A DNA stretch of 64,000 bases, from assembly GCA_002786915.1 (NCBI GenBank), contig PCUV01000060.1, forward strand, positions 62,001-126,000. Reading direction: 5' to 3'. Below the pieces are notes generated by a model that saw only the letters and a program-made list of their open reading frames with translations, had not been told where the DNA came from and searched no databases. This DNA is from Comamonadaceae bacterium CG12_big_fil_rev_8_21_14_0_65_59_15 (lineage in GTDB: Bacteria; Pseudomonadota; Gammaproteobacteria; Burkholderiales; Burkholderiaceae_C). Positions 41,956-51,304 of this stretch are shown in pieces. Numbering within the stretch: position 1 is the first letter of the stretch; the number at the start of each line of letters is the position of its first letter. The translations under genes and the position numbers were made by a program.

Positions 41956-42843
41956 CTAAAACTTGCGCCGCCGCAACCACCACGGCCAGAGCAGATTCAG
42001 CGCCAAACCTGACAGTACCAGCGACGCCGCAGCCAGTTTCCACAGTGGCAGCGGTTCCCCCAGCCACCAGGCCGAGCTGGCCATGCCAAACACCGGCACC
42101 AGCAGCGCCATGGGCGTGATGGTGGCGGCGCTGTAGCGCGCCAGCAGCCAACCCCAGGCGGCGTAGCCAAAGATGGAGTTGCCCCAGGCCTGCCACGCCA
42201 CCGCCGCCCAGGCTTCAAGATTTGCGCCCTGCACGCCTGCGGCCAGCGCGTCCCAGCCCTCCACCCAGAGCGACAAGACAAATAGCGGCGGCACGGCAAA
42301 CAGGCTCGACCACACCACATACGCCACCATGTTGATGCGCCCGGCGGCGCGGCTGACCAGATTGCCACCAGCCCAGGCCAGCGCTGCCAGCAAAATCAGA
42401 CCCAGTCCCAGCAAGCTGGTGTTGCCGTCGGTGTGCGCCATGATCACGCCCAGGCCCGCCGCGCCCAGCACCAACGCCAGCCATTGCACGCGCTGCAAGC
42501 CTTCGCCGGCCAGTGCAATGGCCAGCCCAATGGTGAAGAACACCTGCACCTGAATCACCAGCGAGGCCAGGCCGGGCGAGATGTGCCCGTTCATGGCGAT
42601 AAACAGCAGGCCAAACTGCCCCACACCAATCAGCAACCCGTAGCCCGCCAGATTGCGCCACGGCACCGCTGGACGCTTCAGAAAAAACACCATGGGCAAC
42701 AGCACCACGGTAAAGCGCAGCGTAGCAAACAGCAGCGGCGGCATCTGCCCCAGCGCCAGTTTGATGACCACAAAGTTGCTGCCCCAGACCGCCACCACGG
42801 CCAGTGCCAGTAAAAAATGTCGAAGTGAGAGTGATGGTTTCAT
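41956..42843 (-). CDS. EamA-family metabolite exporter (RhaT/DMT type)
   Basis: 295 residues and ten predicted helices in two EamA domains ('LALAVVAVWGSNFVVIKLALGQMPPLLFATLRF' opens the first, 'LLGLGLILLAALAWAGGNLVSRAAG' the second), with a basic C-terminal tail RRRKF. This branch exports amino-acid-related metabolites in E. coli. The nearby Lrp-type regulator supports an amino-acid link (inference). The 5' leader is unusually AT-rich and contains palindromes at the start codon and at 42874-42893. Confidence 0.87.
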   Translation of the reverse strand: MKPSLSLRHFLLALAVVAVWGSNFVVIKLALGQMPPLLFATLRFTVVLLPMVFFLKRPAVPWRNLAGYGLLIGVGQFGLLFIAMNGHISPGLASLVIQVQVFFTIGLAIALAGEGLQRVQWLALVLGAAGLGVIMAHTDGNTSLLGLGLILLAALAWAGGNLVSRAAGRINMVAYVVWSSLFAVPPLFVLSLWVEGWDALAAGVQGANLEAWAAVAWQAWGNSIFGYAAWGWLLARYSAATITPMALLVPVFGMASSAWWLGEPLPLWKLAAASLVLSGLALNLLWPWWLRRRKF

Positions 42844-42981
42844 TCAAAAAATATTTTTTATTGAAATATAATACCATTAGTTTTAAATAATGGAATAAGA
42901 TTTTGTAATTTTCATAAAATAGACTACATATTTCATGGTGAGGCCACTACGATGCGCCCCTCATTTCACGGAGCAGTCTTT
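42844..42981. promoter_or_regulatory. AT-rich divergent promoter region of eamA and glmS
   Basis: About 140 nt, much poorer in GC than its surroundings. CCATTA-GTTTTAAA-TAATGG (42874-42893) is a 20-nt palindrome, and a second imperfect palindrome TTCAA...TTGAA spans the eamA start codon. TATAAT-like words occur on both strands (for example 42866-42871). Candidate site for the Lrp-type regulator and for promoters in both directions. No glmS ribozyme-like structure was recognised. Confidence 0.45.
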
Positions 42982-44850
42982 ATGTGTGGCATTGTCGGCG
43001 CAGTATCCAACCAAAACATCGTCCCGGTCCTGGTGCAAGGCATGGCACGGCTGGAATACCGCGGCTACGACTCGTGCGGTGTGGCGGTGTATGCCAACGG
43101 CTTGCAACGCGCGCGCAGCACGGCGCGGGTGTCGGAGTTGCAGGCGCAAATTGACAGCACGCACCTGGCCGGCAACACCGGCATCGCCCACACCCGCTGG
43201 GCTACGCACGGCGCGCCGGCGGTGCACAACGCGCACCCGCATTTCAGCCACGGCCCGGGTGCGGATGCCTACAGCAAACCTGGACGCGTGGCGTTGGTGC
43301 ACAACGGCATTATTGAAAACCACGACGAACTGCGCGCCGCGCTGCAAGCCAAGGGTTACGTGTTTCAGAGTCAGACTGACACCGAAGTCATCGCCCACCT
43401 GATCGACAGCCGCTACGACGGCGATTTGTTTGAGGCCGTCAAAGCGGCCATTGGCAGCCTGCGCGGGGCCTACGCCATTGCGGTGTTTTGCAAGGACGAG
43501 CCGCAGCGCCTGATTGGTGCGCGTGCCGGTTCACCCTTGATTCTGGGCGTGGGTGCAGACGGCCAGTCGCACTACCTGGCCAGCGATGCCATGGCGCTGG
43601 CCGGTGTGACGGATCAGATTGTTTACCTGGAAGAAGGCGACGTGGCCGACCTGCAACTGGGCAAATACTGGCTGGTGGACAAGGCCTTCAAGCCCTTGAG
43701 CGCCGCGCAGCGCCCGGTCAAAACCGTGCACGCGCACAGCGGTGCGGCCGAGCTGGGACCGTACCGCCACTACATGCAAAAAGAAATTTTTGAGCAGCCG
43801 CGCGCCATTGCCGACACGCTACAGGGCGTGGACAGTATCGTGCCTGAGCTGTTTGACGGTGCAAACACCAGCGCCGCGCGCGTGTTCAAAGGCATCGACT
43901 CGGTGCTGATTCTGGCCTGCGGCACCAGCTACTACAGCGGCTGCACCGCCAAGTATTGGCTCGAATCCATCGCCAACATCCCGACGCAGGTGGAAGTGGC
44001 CAGCGAATACCGCTATCGCGACTCGGTGCCCAACCCTCACACGCTGATCGTCACCATCAGCCAAAGCGGCGAAACCGCCGACACGCTGGCCGCGCTGCGC
44101 CACGCGCAGAGCCTGGGTATGACGCACACGCTGACCATTTGCAACGTGGCCACCAGCGCCATGGTGCGCGAATGCGAGCTGGCCTACATCACCCGCGCCG
44201 GGGTTGAGATTGGGGTGGCTTCCACCAAGGCGTTTACGGCGCAACTGGCGGGTTTGTTTTTGCTGACGCTGGCGCTGGCACAGTCGCGCGGCCTGCTGTC
44301 AGACGCTGAAGAAACGCGTCACATCAAGGCCCTGCGGCATCTGCCCGCCGCGCTGCAAAGCGTGCTGGCGCTGGAGCCGCAAATCATCGCCTGGTCGCAG
44401 GACTTTGCCGCCAAAGAAAATGCCCTGTTTCTGGGGCGCGGCCTGCACTACCCGATTGCGTTGGAAGGCGCTTTGAAGCTGAAAGAAATCAGCTACATCC
44501 ACGCCGAGGCCTACCCCGCTGGCGAGCTCAAGCACGGCCCGCTGGCGCTGGTGACCAGCGCCATGCCGGTGGTGACCGTCGCGCCCAACGACGCGCTGCT
44601 GGAAAAACTCAAGAGCAACATGCACGAGGTGCGCGCCCGCGGCGGCGTGCTGTACGTACTGGCCGACGCCGACAGCCACATTGAAAGCAGCGACGGTCTG
44701 CACGTGATCCGTATGCCCGAGCACTATGGCGAACTCTCGCCCATGCTGCACGTGGTGCCGCTTCAATTGCTGGCGTATCACACGGCGTGCGCCCGCGGCA
44801 CCGACGTCGATAAACCGCGCAACCTGGCCAAGAGCGTCACAGTGGAGTAA
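42982..44850 (+). CDS. glmS: glutamine-fructose-6-phosphate aminotransferase (isomerizing)
   Basis: 622 residues. The start must be 42982, because the mature enzyme uses Cys2 of '[12 protein letters not shown]' as nucleophile for glutamine hydrolysis. The glutaminase domain has 'AHTRWATHG' and '[12 protein letters not shown]'; two SIS domains follow with '[16 protein letters not shown]', '[15 protein letters not shown]' and '[11 protein letters not shown]', then a C-terminal 'AKSVTVE'. It makes glucosamine-6-phosphate, the entry point of amino-sugar synthesis that leads to GlmU. It is transcribed away from the EamA exporter. Confidence 0.97.
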   Translation: MCGIVGAVSNQNIVPVLVQGMARLEYRGYDSCGVAVYANGLQRARSTARVSELQAQIDSTHLAGNTGIAHTRWATHGAPAVHNAHPHFSHGPGADAYSKPGRVALVHNGIIENHDELRAALQAKGYVFQSQTDTEVIAHLIDSRYDGDLFEAVKAAIGSLRGAYAIAVFCKDEPQRLIGARAGSPLILGVGADGQSHYLASDAMALAGVTDQIVYLEEGDVADLQLGKYWLVDKAFKPLSAAQRPVKTVHAHSGAAELGPYRHYMQKEIFEQPRAIADTLQGVDSIVPELFDGANTSAARVFKGIDSVLILACGTSYYSGCTAKYWLESIANIPTQVEVASEYRYRDSVPNPHTLIVTISQSGETADTLAALRHAQSLGMTHTLTICNVATSAMVRECELAYITRAGVEIGVASTKAFTAQLAGLFLLTLALAQSRGLLSDAEETRHIKALRHLPAALQSVLALEPQIIAWSQDFAAKENALFLGRGLHYPIALEGALKLKEISYIHAEAYPAGELKHGPLALVTSAMPVVTVAPNDALLEKLKSNMHEVRARGGVLYVLADADSHIESSDGLHVIRMPEHYGELSPMLHVVPLQLLAYHTACARGTDVDKPRNLAKSVTVE

Positions 44851-44988
44851 TCTCGCTTTTACCTTTGCAAAACTTCAAGAAGTAACCACTTACTGTTTTG
44901 CTTCAAAATCTGTCAATCTGAACCCTGTCAGACCCGATAATCTGATCTGTTTCCTAACGTCCCGTCCTCCTATTGTTAAGGATTTGCC

Positions 44989-46140
44989 ATGACCGATCTG
45001 AAAAAACGTTCGCTATTGAAGTTAACAGTGCTTTCCGCCGTCGCTGCTGCCACACTGGTAGCCTGCGGCAAGAAGGAAGAGGCCGCCCCTGCGCCGGCCC
45101 CGGTAGCCTCAGCCCCTGCGCCCAAGGCTGCGCCCTTGAAAATTGCCTTTGCCTACGTGGGCCCGGTGGGCGACGGCGGCTGGACTTTTGCGCACGACAA
45201 CGGTCGCAAAGCGCTGGAAAAAGAATTCGGCGACAAGATTGCCACCTCGTTTGTTGAAAACGTGCCCGAGTCTGCCGACGCCGAGCGTGTCATCCGCGAC
45301 ATGGCAGGCCAGGGCAACAAGCTGATTTTTGGCACCACCTTTGGCTACATGGAGCCGATGGTCAAGATTGCCGCCGACATCAAGGACGTGAAGTTTGAAC
45401 ACGCCACTGGCTACAAGCAAGCCGAAAACATGCGCACCTACGACAGCCGTACCTACGAGGGCGCATACATGGCCGGAGTGATTGCCGGCAAGATGACCCA
45501 AAGCAACACGCTGGGCGTGGTGGCGTCGATTCCGATCCCCGAAGTGATCCGCAACATCAACAGCTTTACCCTGGGTGCGCAAAGCAGCAACCCCAAGGTC
45601 AAGACCAAGGTGGTGTGGGTCAACGGCTGGTTTGACCCGCCGAAAGAAACCGAAGCCGCCACCAGCCTGATCAACAGCGGCGCCGACGTGCTGTTCCAAA
45701 ACACCGACTCCCCTGCGGTGCTGAAAACCGCCGAGGCCAAGGGCAAACGCGCCTTTGGCTGGGACTCTGACATGACCGCCTATGGCCCGAAAGCGCATCT
45801 GGCGTCCTCCATCATCAACTGGGGCCCGTACTACATCAAGGCCACCAAAGAGGCGATCGATGGTTCCTGGAAGGGCGGCGGCCATAGCTGGTGGGGTGTG
45901 AAAGAGGGCGCGATTGATATTGTGTCGATCGCCGAAGACGTGCCCGCCGAGACCAAGGCCAAAGTGGAAGAAGTCAAGAAGGGTCTGGCAGACGGCAGCT
46001 TTGCCATCTGGAAAGGCCCGATCACCGACAACACCGGCAAGGTGCAGGTCGCCAAAGACGCGGTCGCTGACGACAAGTTCCTGAGCGGCTTGAACTTCTT
46101 TGTCAAGGGCGTGGAAGGCAAGGTACCCGGTACCAAATAA
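44989..46140 (+). CDS. BMP-family basic membrane lipoprotein, ABC substrate-binding protein
   Basis: 383 residues. Lipobox 'AAATLVAC' is followed by GKKEEAAPAPAPVASAPAP, nearly the same linker as in the sugar-binding protein at 21405, although the folds differ. The BMP domain starts 'KIAFAYVGPVGDGGWTFAHDNGRKALE' and contains 'ATGYKQAENMRTYDSRTYEGAYMAGVIAG'. BMP proteins bind nucleosides or purine-like ligands for an ABC importer. No permease or ATPase gene follows: a terminator comes 18 nt after the stop, so its transporter partners are elsewhere. Confidence 0.92.
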   Translation: MTDLKKRSLLKLTVLSAVAAATLVACGKKEEAAPAPAPVASAPAPKAAPLKIAFAYVGPVGDGGWTFAHDNGRKALEKEFGDKIATSFVENVPESADAERVIRDMAGQGNKLIFGTTFGYMEPMVKIAADIKDVKFEHATGYKQAENMRTYDSRTYEGAYMAGVIAGKMTQSNTLGVVASIPIPEVIRNINSFTLGAQSSNPKVKTKVVWVNGWFDPPKETEAATSLINSGADVLFQNTDSPAVLKTAEAKGKRAFGWDSDMTAYGPKAHLASSIINWGPYYIKATKEAIDGSWKGGGHSWWGVKEGAIDIVSIAEDVPAETKAKVEEVKKGLADGSFAIWKGPITDNTGKVQVAKDAVADDKFLSGLNFFVKGVEGKVPGTK

Positions 46141-46157
46141 GCGCTCACCCGCAGCAG

Positions 46158-46186
46158 AAAAAAAGCCGCCTTTGGGCGGCTTTTTT
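46158..46186 (+). terminator. rho-independent terminator of the BMP gene
   Basis: Stem GCCGCC (46165-46170), loop TTTG, stem GGCGGC (46175-46180) and six T, preceded by seven A. Strong, and possibly bidirectional. Confidence 0.92.
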
Positions 46187-46238
46187 GTACCTGGAGAATG
46201 TCAAAAAGACCAGTGGATCCGATTTCGCTTGAGCGCCT

Positions 46239-46270
46239 CAGCACTCAGCACTCAGCACTCAGCACTCAGT
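46239..46270. repeat. 7-nt tandem repeat (CAGCACT)n
   Basis: Four consecutive CAGCACT units plus a partial fifth. The tract overlaps the stop codon region of the queuosine-precursor transporter gene (stop at 46266-46268). Slippage would mostly affect the 3' flank rather than the protein. Confidence 0.85.
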
Positions 46271-46811
46271 GCATCGGCACCCACAGTTGCAGCCGTGGCA
46301 GCATCACGCGGTAGGGGGCCAGCAGCACGGCGGCCATCAGCCACTTGATACTCAGGTCACCGGCGGCCAGCGTCAGCCAGTTCATGTCTGAGCCGTAGAA
46401 CGCCAAAAAGAAGAAGATGCCGGTATCGACCACCGAGGCGACGATGGAGCCGATTAGCGGCGCTTTCCACCAGCTCATGGCACGCAACTTGTTGAACGCG
46501 ACGATGTCGAGCAGTTGGCCGACGATGAAGGCCATGCCCGAAGCCACCGCAATGCGCCAGGGTGCCAGTGCCAGTGACACCACCACGGCGATGGCAAAAC
46601 CGGTCCAGGCCACGCGCCGGGCGGCCGCCGCCCCAACGGCCCGGTTCGTCAGGTCGGTCACCAGAAAGGCCACAGGGAAGGTGAACGCGCCCCAGGTCAA
46701 CCAGTCGTTGATCGGGAATTGCACCAGGTAATTGGACGACAGGATGACCATCAGCATGGCCAGAATCGGGCGCCACAGAACGATTAGAGGGGGGTGATTG
46801 GACTTGTACAT
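46266..46811 (-). CDS. queuosine precursor transporter (VUT family, YhhQ-like)
   Basis: 181 residues with about six membrane helices. Family wording 'LAMLMVILSSNYLVQFPINDWLTWGAFTFPVAFLVTDLTNR' and 'VASGMAFIVGQLLDIVAFNKLR...WWKAPLIGSIVASVVDTGIFF' matches the VUT/DUF165 family, which imports 7-cyano- or 7-aminomethyl-7-deazaguanine for tRNA queuosine. It starts 58 nt from divergent dcd. The 3' end abuts a 7-nt tandem repeat. Confidence 0.92.
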   Translation of the reverse strand: MYKSNHPPLIVLWRPILAMLMVILSSNYLVQFPINDWLTWGAFTFPVAFLVTDLTNRAVGAAAARRVAWTGFAIAVVVSLALAPWRIAVASGMAFIVGQLLDIVAFNKLRAMSWWKAPLIGSIVASVVDTGIFFFLAFYGSDMNWLTLAAGDLSIKWLMAAVLLAPYRVMLPRLQLWVPMH

Positions 46812-46869
46812 GGGGCGGCATTATCGCTGCTGACCCTTACAATCGCGCCCACCTTCAGGAGCCCATCCC

Positions 46870-47442
46870 ATGAGCATCAAAAGCGACCAGTGGATTCGCC
46901 GCATGGCCCAGCAGTACGGCATGATCGAGCCGTTTGAACCCGGTCAGATCCGTCAGCAAGACGGCCACAAGATCATCAGCTACGGCACCAGCAGCTACGG
47001 CTACGACATTCGCTGTGCGCCTGAATTCAAGGTCTTTACCAACATTCACAGCACCGTGGTGGACCCGAAGAACTTTGATGAGAAAAGCTTTGTTGACTTC
47101 AATGAAGAGGTTTGCATCATCCCGCCCAACAGCTTTGCCTTGGCACGCACGGTGGAATACTTTCGCATTCCGCGCAACGTGCTCACCGTGTGCCTGGGCA
47201 AAAGTACCTACGCACGCTGCGGCATCATTGTCAACGTGACGCCGTTTGAGCCCGAGTGGGAAGGCTACGTGACGCTTGAATTCAGCAACACGACACCGTT
47301 GCCGGCCAAAATTTACGCCGGTGAAGGCTGCGCGCAAGTGCTGTTTTTTGAAAGCGACCCAGACGACGTGTGCGAAACCAGCTACAAGGACCGGGGCGGC
47401 AAATACCAGGGCCAGCGCGGCGTGACGCTGCCCAAGGCGTAA
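46870..47442 (+). CDS. dcd: dCTP deaminase
   Basis: 190 residues, full length. Conserved segments '[18 protein letters not shown]', '[34 protein letters not shown]', catalytic '[31 protein letters not shown]' (Glu at the WEG motif) and '[18 protein letters not shown]' are all present. It converts dCTP to dUTP for dTTP synthesis in the cytoplasm. GGAG precedes the ATG. A 169-nt gap without other recognised features separates it from rhlE. Confidence 0.97.
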   Translation: MSIKSDQWIRRMAQQYGMIEPFEPGQIRQQDGHKIISYGTSSYGYDIRCAPEFKVFTNIHSTVVDPKNFDEKSFVDFNEEVCIIPPNSFALARTVEYFRIPRNVLTVCLGKSTYARCGIIVNVTPFEPEWEGYVTLEFSNTTPLPAKIYAGEGCAQVLFFESDPDDVCETSYKDRGGKYQGQRGVTLPKA

Positions 47443-47611
47443 GTTGCTTGTCCGCCACGCGGGCGCGGGAGGCCTGGCCAGTTGCACGATCCAGTCGGTT
47501 TCCTGACCGCTTTGCGCCATCGGCGATAATACAGGCACTTTATTGACATCCAGCCCTGATTCGCAGGGCGCACCCAGCTATCGGCTTGATAGCACATGAC
47601 CCCGAGCTTCA

Positions 47612-49093
47612 ATGACCGAACCGACCCCCGTTATTTCCAACGAACTGACTTCTGAGACGCCTGTGATGGCGTTTGCCCAACTGCAATTGGCCGCCCCCTT
47701 GGCGCGCGCCATTGCCGAGATGGGTTATGAAAGCATGACGCCGATCCAGGCGCAGGCCATTCCCGTGGTGCTGCAAGGGCGTGACGTGATGGGCGCGGCC
47801 CAAACCGGCACCGGCAAGACGGCGGCGTTTGCGCTGCCGCTGATGCAGCGCATGCTCAAGCACGAAAACGCCTCGACCTCACCGGCGCGCCACCCGGTAC
47901 GCGCGCTGGTGCTGCTGCCCACGCGTGAGTTGGCCGACCAGGTGGCCGAACAGGTCAAGCTCTACGGCAAATACACCGATTTGCGCAGCGCGGTGGTGTT
48001 TGGCGGCATCGACATGAAGCCGCAAACCGCCGAATTGAAAAAAGGTGTTGAAGTGCTGGTGGCCACGCCCGGGCGCTTGCTAGACCACATCGAAGCCAAG
48101 AACTGCGTGCTCAATCAGGTTGAATACGTGGTGCTGGACGAAGCCGACCGCATGCTCGACATTGGTTTTCTGCCCGATTTACAACGTATTTTGAGCTACC
48201 TGCCCAAGCAGCGCACCACCTTGCTTTTTTCAGCCACGTTCTCCCCTGAAATCAAGCGCTTGGCCAACAGCTATCTGCAAGACCCGGTGACGATCGAAGT
48301 GGCGCGGTCCAACGCCACCGCATCGACCATCGAACAACACTTCTACAGCGTCGGTGACGACGACAAGCGCCACGCCCTGCACCAGATTCTGAAGTCGCGC
48401 GCCCTGAAGCAGGCGTTTGTGTTTGTGAACAGCAAGCTCGGTTGTGCCCGCCTGGCGCGCTCGCTCGAGCGCGAGGGTCTCAAGACCACCGCGTTGCACG
48501 GCGACAAGAGCCAGGACGAGCGTTTGAAGGCGCTGGAATCTTTCAAGAACGGCGAAGTCGATCTGCTGGTGGCCACCGACGTGGCCGCGCGCGGCCTGGA
48601 CATTAAGGATGTGCCTGCGGTGTTCAACTTTGATATTCCGTTCCATGCGGAGGACTACGTGCACCGCATCGGCCGCACCGGGCGTGCTGGTCAGGCGGGT
48701 CTGGCGGTCACATTTGTCGCCAAAAGCGATCTGCGCCTGGTTGCTGAGATTGAAAAGCTGCTCAAGACGAAATTTGACTTGGAGCCGTTCGAATTTGACG
48801 AAGACCTGCCCGACATCCACAAACAAGGCCATATCAACGACGGGCACCGCCTGTACCAACACCGCGACGGCGTGCCCGCGCGCTCAGCGTATGCCGAGCG
48901 CCCGCGCGCACCGCGCCCGGAGTTTCGTCGGCAGCAAGCACCCGTTGATCCGTTTTTTGAAAAACCCTATGAGCCTTCTCTGCCGCCCGAGGCTGCACCC
49001 GCGTGGGAAGCTGCCGTCAAACCTGCTGGGCGCAGCATTTCCAGCAACATCAAGCCCAAACGCAAAGTCGCAGCGCTGTTTGCGGGTGACTGA
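47612..49093 (+). CDS. rhlE: DEAD-box ATP-dependent RNA helicase (RhlE type)
   Basis: 493 residues. Motifs in order: Q-motif 'MTPIQAQAIP', I 'AQTGTGKTAAFALP', Ia 'PTRELADQ', II 'VLDEADRMLDIGF', III 'SATFS', IV 'FVNSK', V 'VATDVAARGLDIKDV', VI 'HRIGRTGRAGQ'. A ~110-residue basic, disordered C-terminus ends 'SNIKPKRKVAALFAGD', usual for RhlE. It remodels RNA in ribosome assembly and mRNA decay, especially in the cold. It converges with apaH, with an 18-nt gap. Confidence 0.93.
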   Translation: MTEPTPVISNELTSETPVMAFAQLQLAAPLARAIAEMGYESMTPIQAQAIPVVLQGRDVMGAAQTGTGKTAAFALPLMQRMLKHENASTSPARHPVRALVLLPTRELADQVAEQVKLYGKYTDLRSAVVFGGIDMKPQTAELKKGVEVLVATPGRLLDHIEAKNCVLNQVEYVVLDEADRMLDIGFLPDLQRILSYLPKQRTTLLFSATFSPEIKRLANSYLQDPVTIEVARSNATASTIEQHFYSVGDDDKRHALHQILKSRALKQAFVFVNSKLGCARLARSLEREGLKTTALHGDKSQDERLKALESFKNGEVDLLVATDVAARGLDIKDVPAVFNFDIPFHAEDYVHRIGRTGRAGQAGLAVTFVAKSDLRLVAEIEKLLKTKFDLEPFEFDEDLPDIHKQGHINDGHRLYQHRDGVPARSAYAERPRAPRPEFRRQQAPVDPFFEKPYEPSLPPEAAPAWEAAVKPAGRSISSNIKPKRKVAALFAGD

Positions 49094-49111
49094 CCAGACG
49101 CCAAACCGGTT

Positions 49112-49963
49112 TCACGGCCCGGGCTTTTGCGCCTGCGGGCAGCTCACCTGAATGATTTCGTAGCCACGATCGCCGGGTTGCGTGGGCAGGCGTGCAGCAC
49201 TCAGACACCCCCCCCACACGCAGCCGGTGTCCAGCGCCAGCAGGTTGTCACGTTCGAGCAAACCCAGTGTGGACCAGTGCCCAAACGCAACCGTCACGTC
49301 AGCACTTTGCCGCCCTGGCACGTCAAACCAGGGCATCAACCCCTCGGGTGTTGCGTTGGGGCTGTCAGACAGCGACAGGTCCATCTGGCCGCTGGCGCTG
49401 CAAAAGCGCAGGCGTGTTAGCGTGTTGATGATCACGCGCAAGCGCTTTTTCCCGGTTAAGTTGTCGTCCCAGGCATCGGGCGCATTGCCATACATCTGGT
49501 GCAGCAGATCGGGCAGATCAGCACTGCGCAGCACGGCCGCCACTTCATCTGCCAATGCCATTGTTTTTGTAGCGCTCCATGCAGGTAGCACGCCCGCGTG
49601 AACCAATAAGTAGTAATGGTCCTGCAGGTCCAGCAGGCGCGCCAGCGGTTGCTGACGCAACCACTCCAGCAGGGCGGGGCGGTCGGTGGCTTGCAACACG
49701 TCTTGCAGCGTGTCGTGGCGGCCAGGCTTGCGCGCGCCGTGCGCCACGGCCAGCAGGTGCAAGTCGTGGTTGCCCAGCAGGCACTGGGCCGATGCGCCGT
49801 AAGCCATCAAACGGCGCAACACGCCCGCAGAATCCGGACCCCGATTGACCAGGTCACCCAAAAAATACAAGGTGTCACGGCTGGGTGAAAACGCCAGCTT
49901 GTCCAGCAGGTGCTTTAGCGCGCCATCGCAGCCCTGCAAATCCCCGATAAGGTAAAGTGCCAT
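49112..49963 (-). CDS. apaH: symmetrical bis(5'-nucleosyl)-tetraphosphatase
   Basis: 283 residues. Metallophosphatase motifs 'YLIGDLQGCDGALKHLL', 'YFLGDLVNRGPDS', 'CLLGNHDLHLL', 'LVHAGVLPAW' and 'FGHWSTLGL' are intact. It hydrolyses Ap4A to two ADP and also removes NpnN caps from RNA. It is divergent from the CNNM/HlyC gene across a 24-nt gap, so regulatory sequence must overlap coding DNA. Length is close to the E. coli enzyme. Confidence 0.96.
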   Translation of the reverse strand: MALYLIGDLQGCDGALKHLLDKLAFSPSRDTLYFLGDLVNRGPDSAGVLRRLMAYGASAQCLLGNHDLHLLAVAHGARKPGRHDTLQDVLQATDRPALLEWLRQQPLARLLDLQDHYYLLVHAGVLPAWSATKTMALADEVAAVLRSADLPDLLHQMYGNAPDAWDDNLTGKKRLRVIINTLTRLRFCSASGQMDLSLSDSPNATPEGLMPWFDVPGRQSADVTVAFGHWSTLGLLERDNLLALDTGCVWGGCLSAARLPTQPGDRGYEIIQVSCPQAQKPGP

Positions 49964-49987
49964 GACATTGATTGTCGTTTGTCGCGC

Positions 49988-51304
49988 ATGGAATTTTTAC
50001 TGATTGTTTTTTTGACGCTGCTCAATGGTGTGTTTGCCATGTCAGAGCTGGCACTGGCTGCCAGCCGCAAAGCACGCCTGACGGCCTTGGCCGAAGAGGG
50101 TGACAAAGGCGCGTCAGCTTCGTTGACGTTGTTGGACAACCCAAACCAGTTTTTATCGACGATCCAGATCGGCATCACGTCCATTGGGGTGCTCAACGGC
50201 ATCGTGGGCGAGGCGGCGTTCAGCGCCGGGTTGGCGCACTGGATACAGTGGCTGGGGTTATCTGAGGCGGTGGCGGCCGTGACGGCGACCGCGCTGGTGG
50301 TGACCGTGATTACGTTTACCACCATCATCTTTGGCGAGCTGGTGCCCAAGCGCATTGGGCAGTTGTACCCAGAGAGGGTGTCGCGACTGGTGGCACAGCC
50401 CATGTTGTGGCTGGCGCGTGTGGCCGGGCCGTTTGTGAAACTATTGTCGGGCAGTACTGCGGCCATCTTGAGATTGCTGCGCATTGACACCAGCGCCGTG
50501 CGTGGCATGACCGAGGAAGAAATCAGTGCCAGCCTGGAGGAAGGCGTGGACGCTGGCGTGATCGAGGCGCATGAGCACCAGATGGTGCAAAACGTGTTCA
50601 GTCTGGACGATCGCCCGCTCACGTCATTGATGGTGCCGCGCTCTGAAGTGGACTGGCTTGACGCAGGCATGACGGTGGCACAGAGCCTGCAAAAGGTCGG
50701 GCACGATGGCGCGCACCAGGCGCATTCGTGGTACCCGGTGTGTCGGGACTCGCTGGATGATGTGGTCGGGAAAATCAGTGTGGCGTATTTGCTGGAGCTG
50801 GGACCGCAGGCACCGGGCACGATTGGCGATTACGTAACCCCCGCCATTTTCATTCCCGAAACGCTCAACGGCATGGAACTGCTGGAGCAGTTTCGCGCCA
50901 AGGTGGGTCGGCTGGTGCTGGTGGTCGATGAATACGGCGTGGTGCAGGGCCTGCTGACACCGCACGACCTGCTCGAGGCGATTACCGGCGAGCTCAAACC
51001 AGGCCAAAAAACCGACGCCTGGGCCACACCGCGTGAAGACGGTAGTTGGTTGCTCGACGGCATGATGCCGGTCAACGAGCTCAAGTCTCGCCTGGCCATT
51101 GACGACTTACCGGATGAAGAACGGGGTCGCTACAACACGCTGGCCGGGTTGCTGATGGCGGTCAGCGGGCACCTGCCGGTCGCGGCGGAGCGCATCCACT
51201 GTTCCGGCTGGGTATTTGAGGTGGTGGACCTGGACGGCAAACGCATCGACACCGTGCTGGCGCAGCCCGCGCCAGCAGATCAGGCTCGCCCGGCCAGCCG
51301 GTAG
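49988..51304 (+). CDS. CNNM/HlyC-CorC family membrane protein (DUF21-CBS-CorC_HlyC)
   Basis: 438 residues. The DUF21 domain has four helices ('MEFLLIVFLTLLNGVFAMSELALAASRKARL' at the start, 'IFGELVPKRIGQ' near 116), then a CBS pair (~205-330; 'LTSLMVPRSEVDWL', 'LVLVVDEYGVVQGLLTPHDLLEAI') and a C-terminal CorC_HlyC domain. Such proteins are linked to magnesium or cobalt export; the 'haemolysin' label is historical. The ATG at 49988 is used (a TTG at 49979 adds three residues). It overlaps the convergent YdcF-like gene by 25 nt. Confidence 0.9.
   Translation: MEFLLIVFLTLLNGVFAMSELALAASRKARLTALAEEGDKGASASLTLLDNPNQFLSTIQIGITSIGVLNGIVGEAAFSAGLAHWIQWLGLSEAVAAVTATALVVTVITFTTIIFGELVPKRIGQLYPERVSRLVAQPMLWLARVAGPFVKLLSGSTAAILRLLRIDTSAVRGMTEEEISASLEEGVDAGVIEAHEHQMVQNVFSLDDRPLTSLMVPRSEVDWLDAGMTVAQSLQKVGHDGAHQAHSWYPVCRDSLDDVVGKISVAYLLELGPQAPGTIGDYVTPAIFIPETLNGMELLEQFRAKVGRLVLVVDEYGVVQGLLTPHDLLEAITGELKPGQKTDAWATPREDGSWLLDGMMPVNELKSRLAIDDLPDEERGRYNTLAGLLMAVSGHLPVAAERIHCSGWVFEVVDLDGKRIDTVLAQPAPADQARPASR

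Noticed and set aside
42844-42981. glmS ribozyme upstream of glmS
   Set aside because: The region is very AT-rich and short, with none of the ribozyme's expected paired core.
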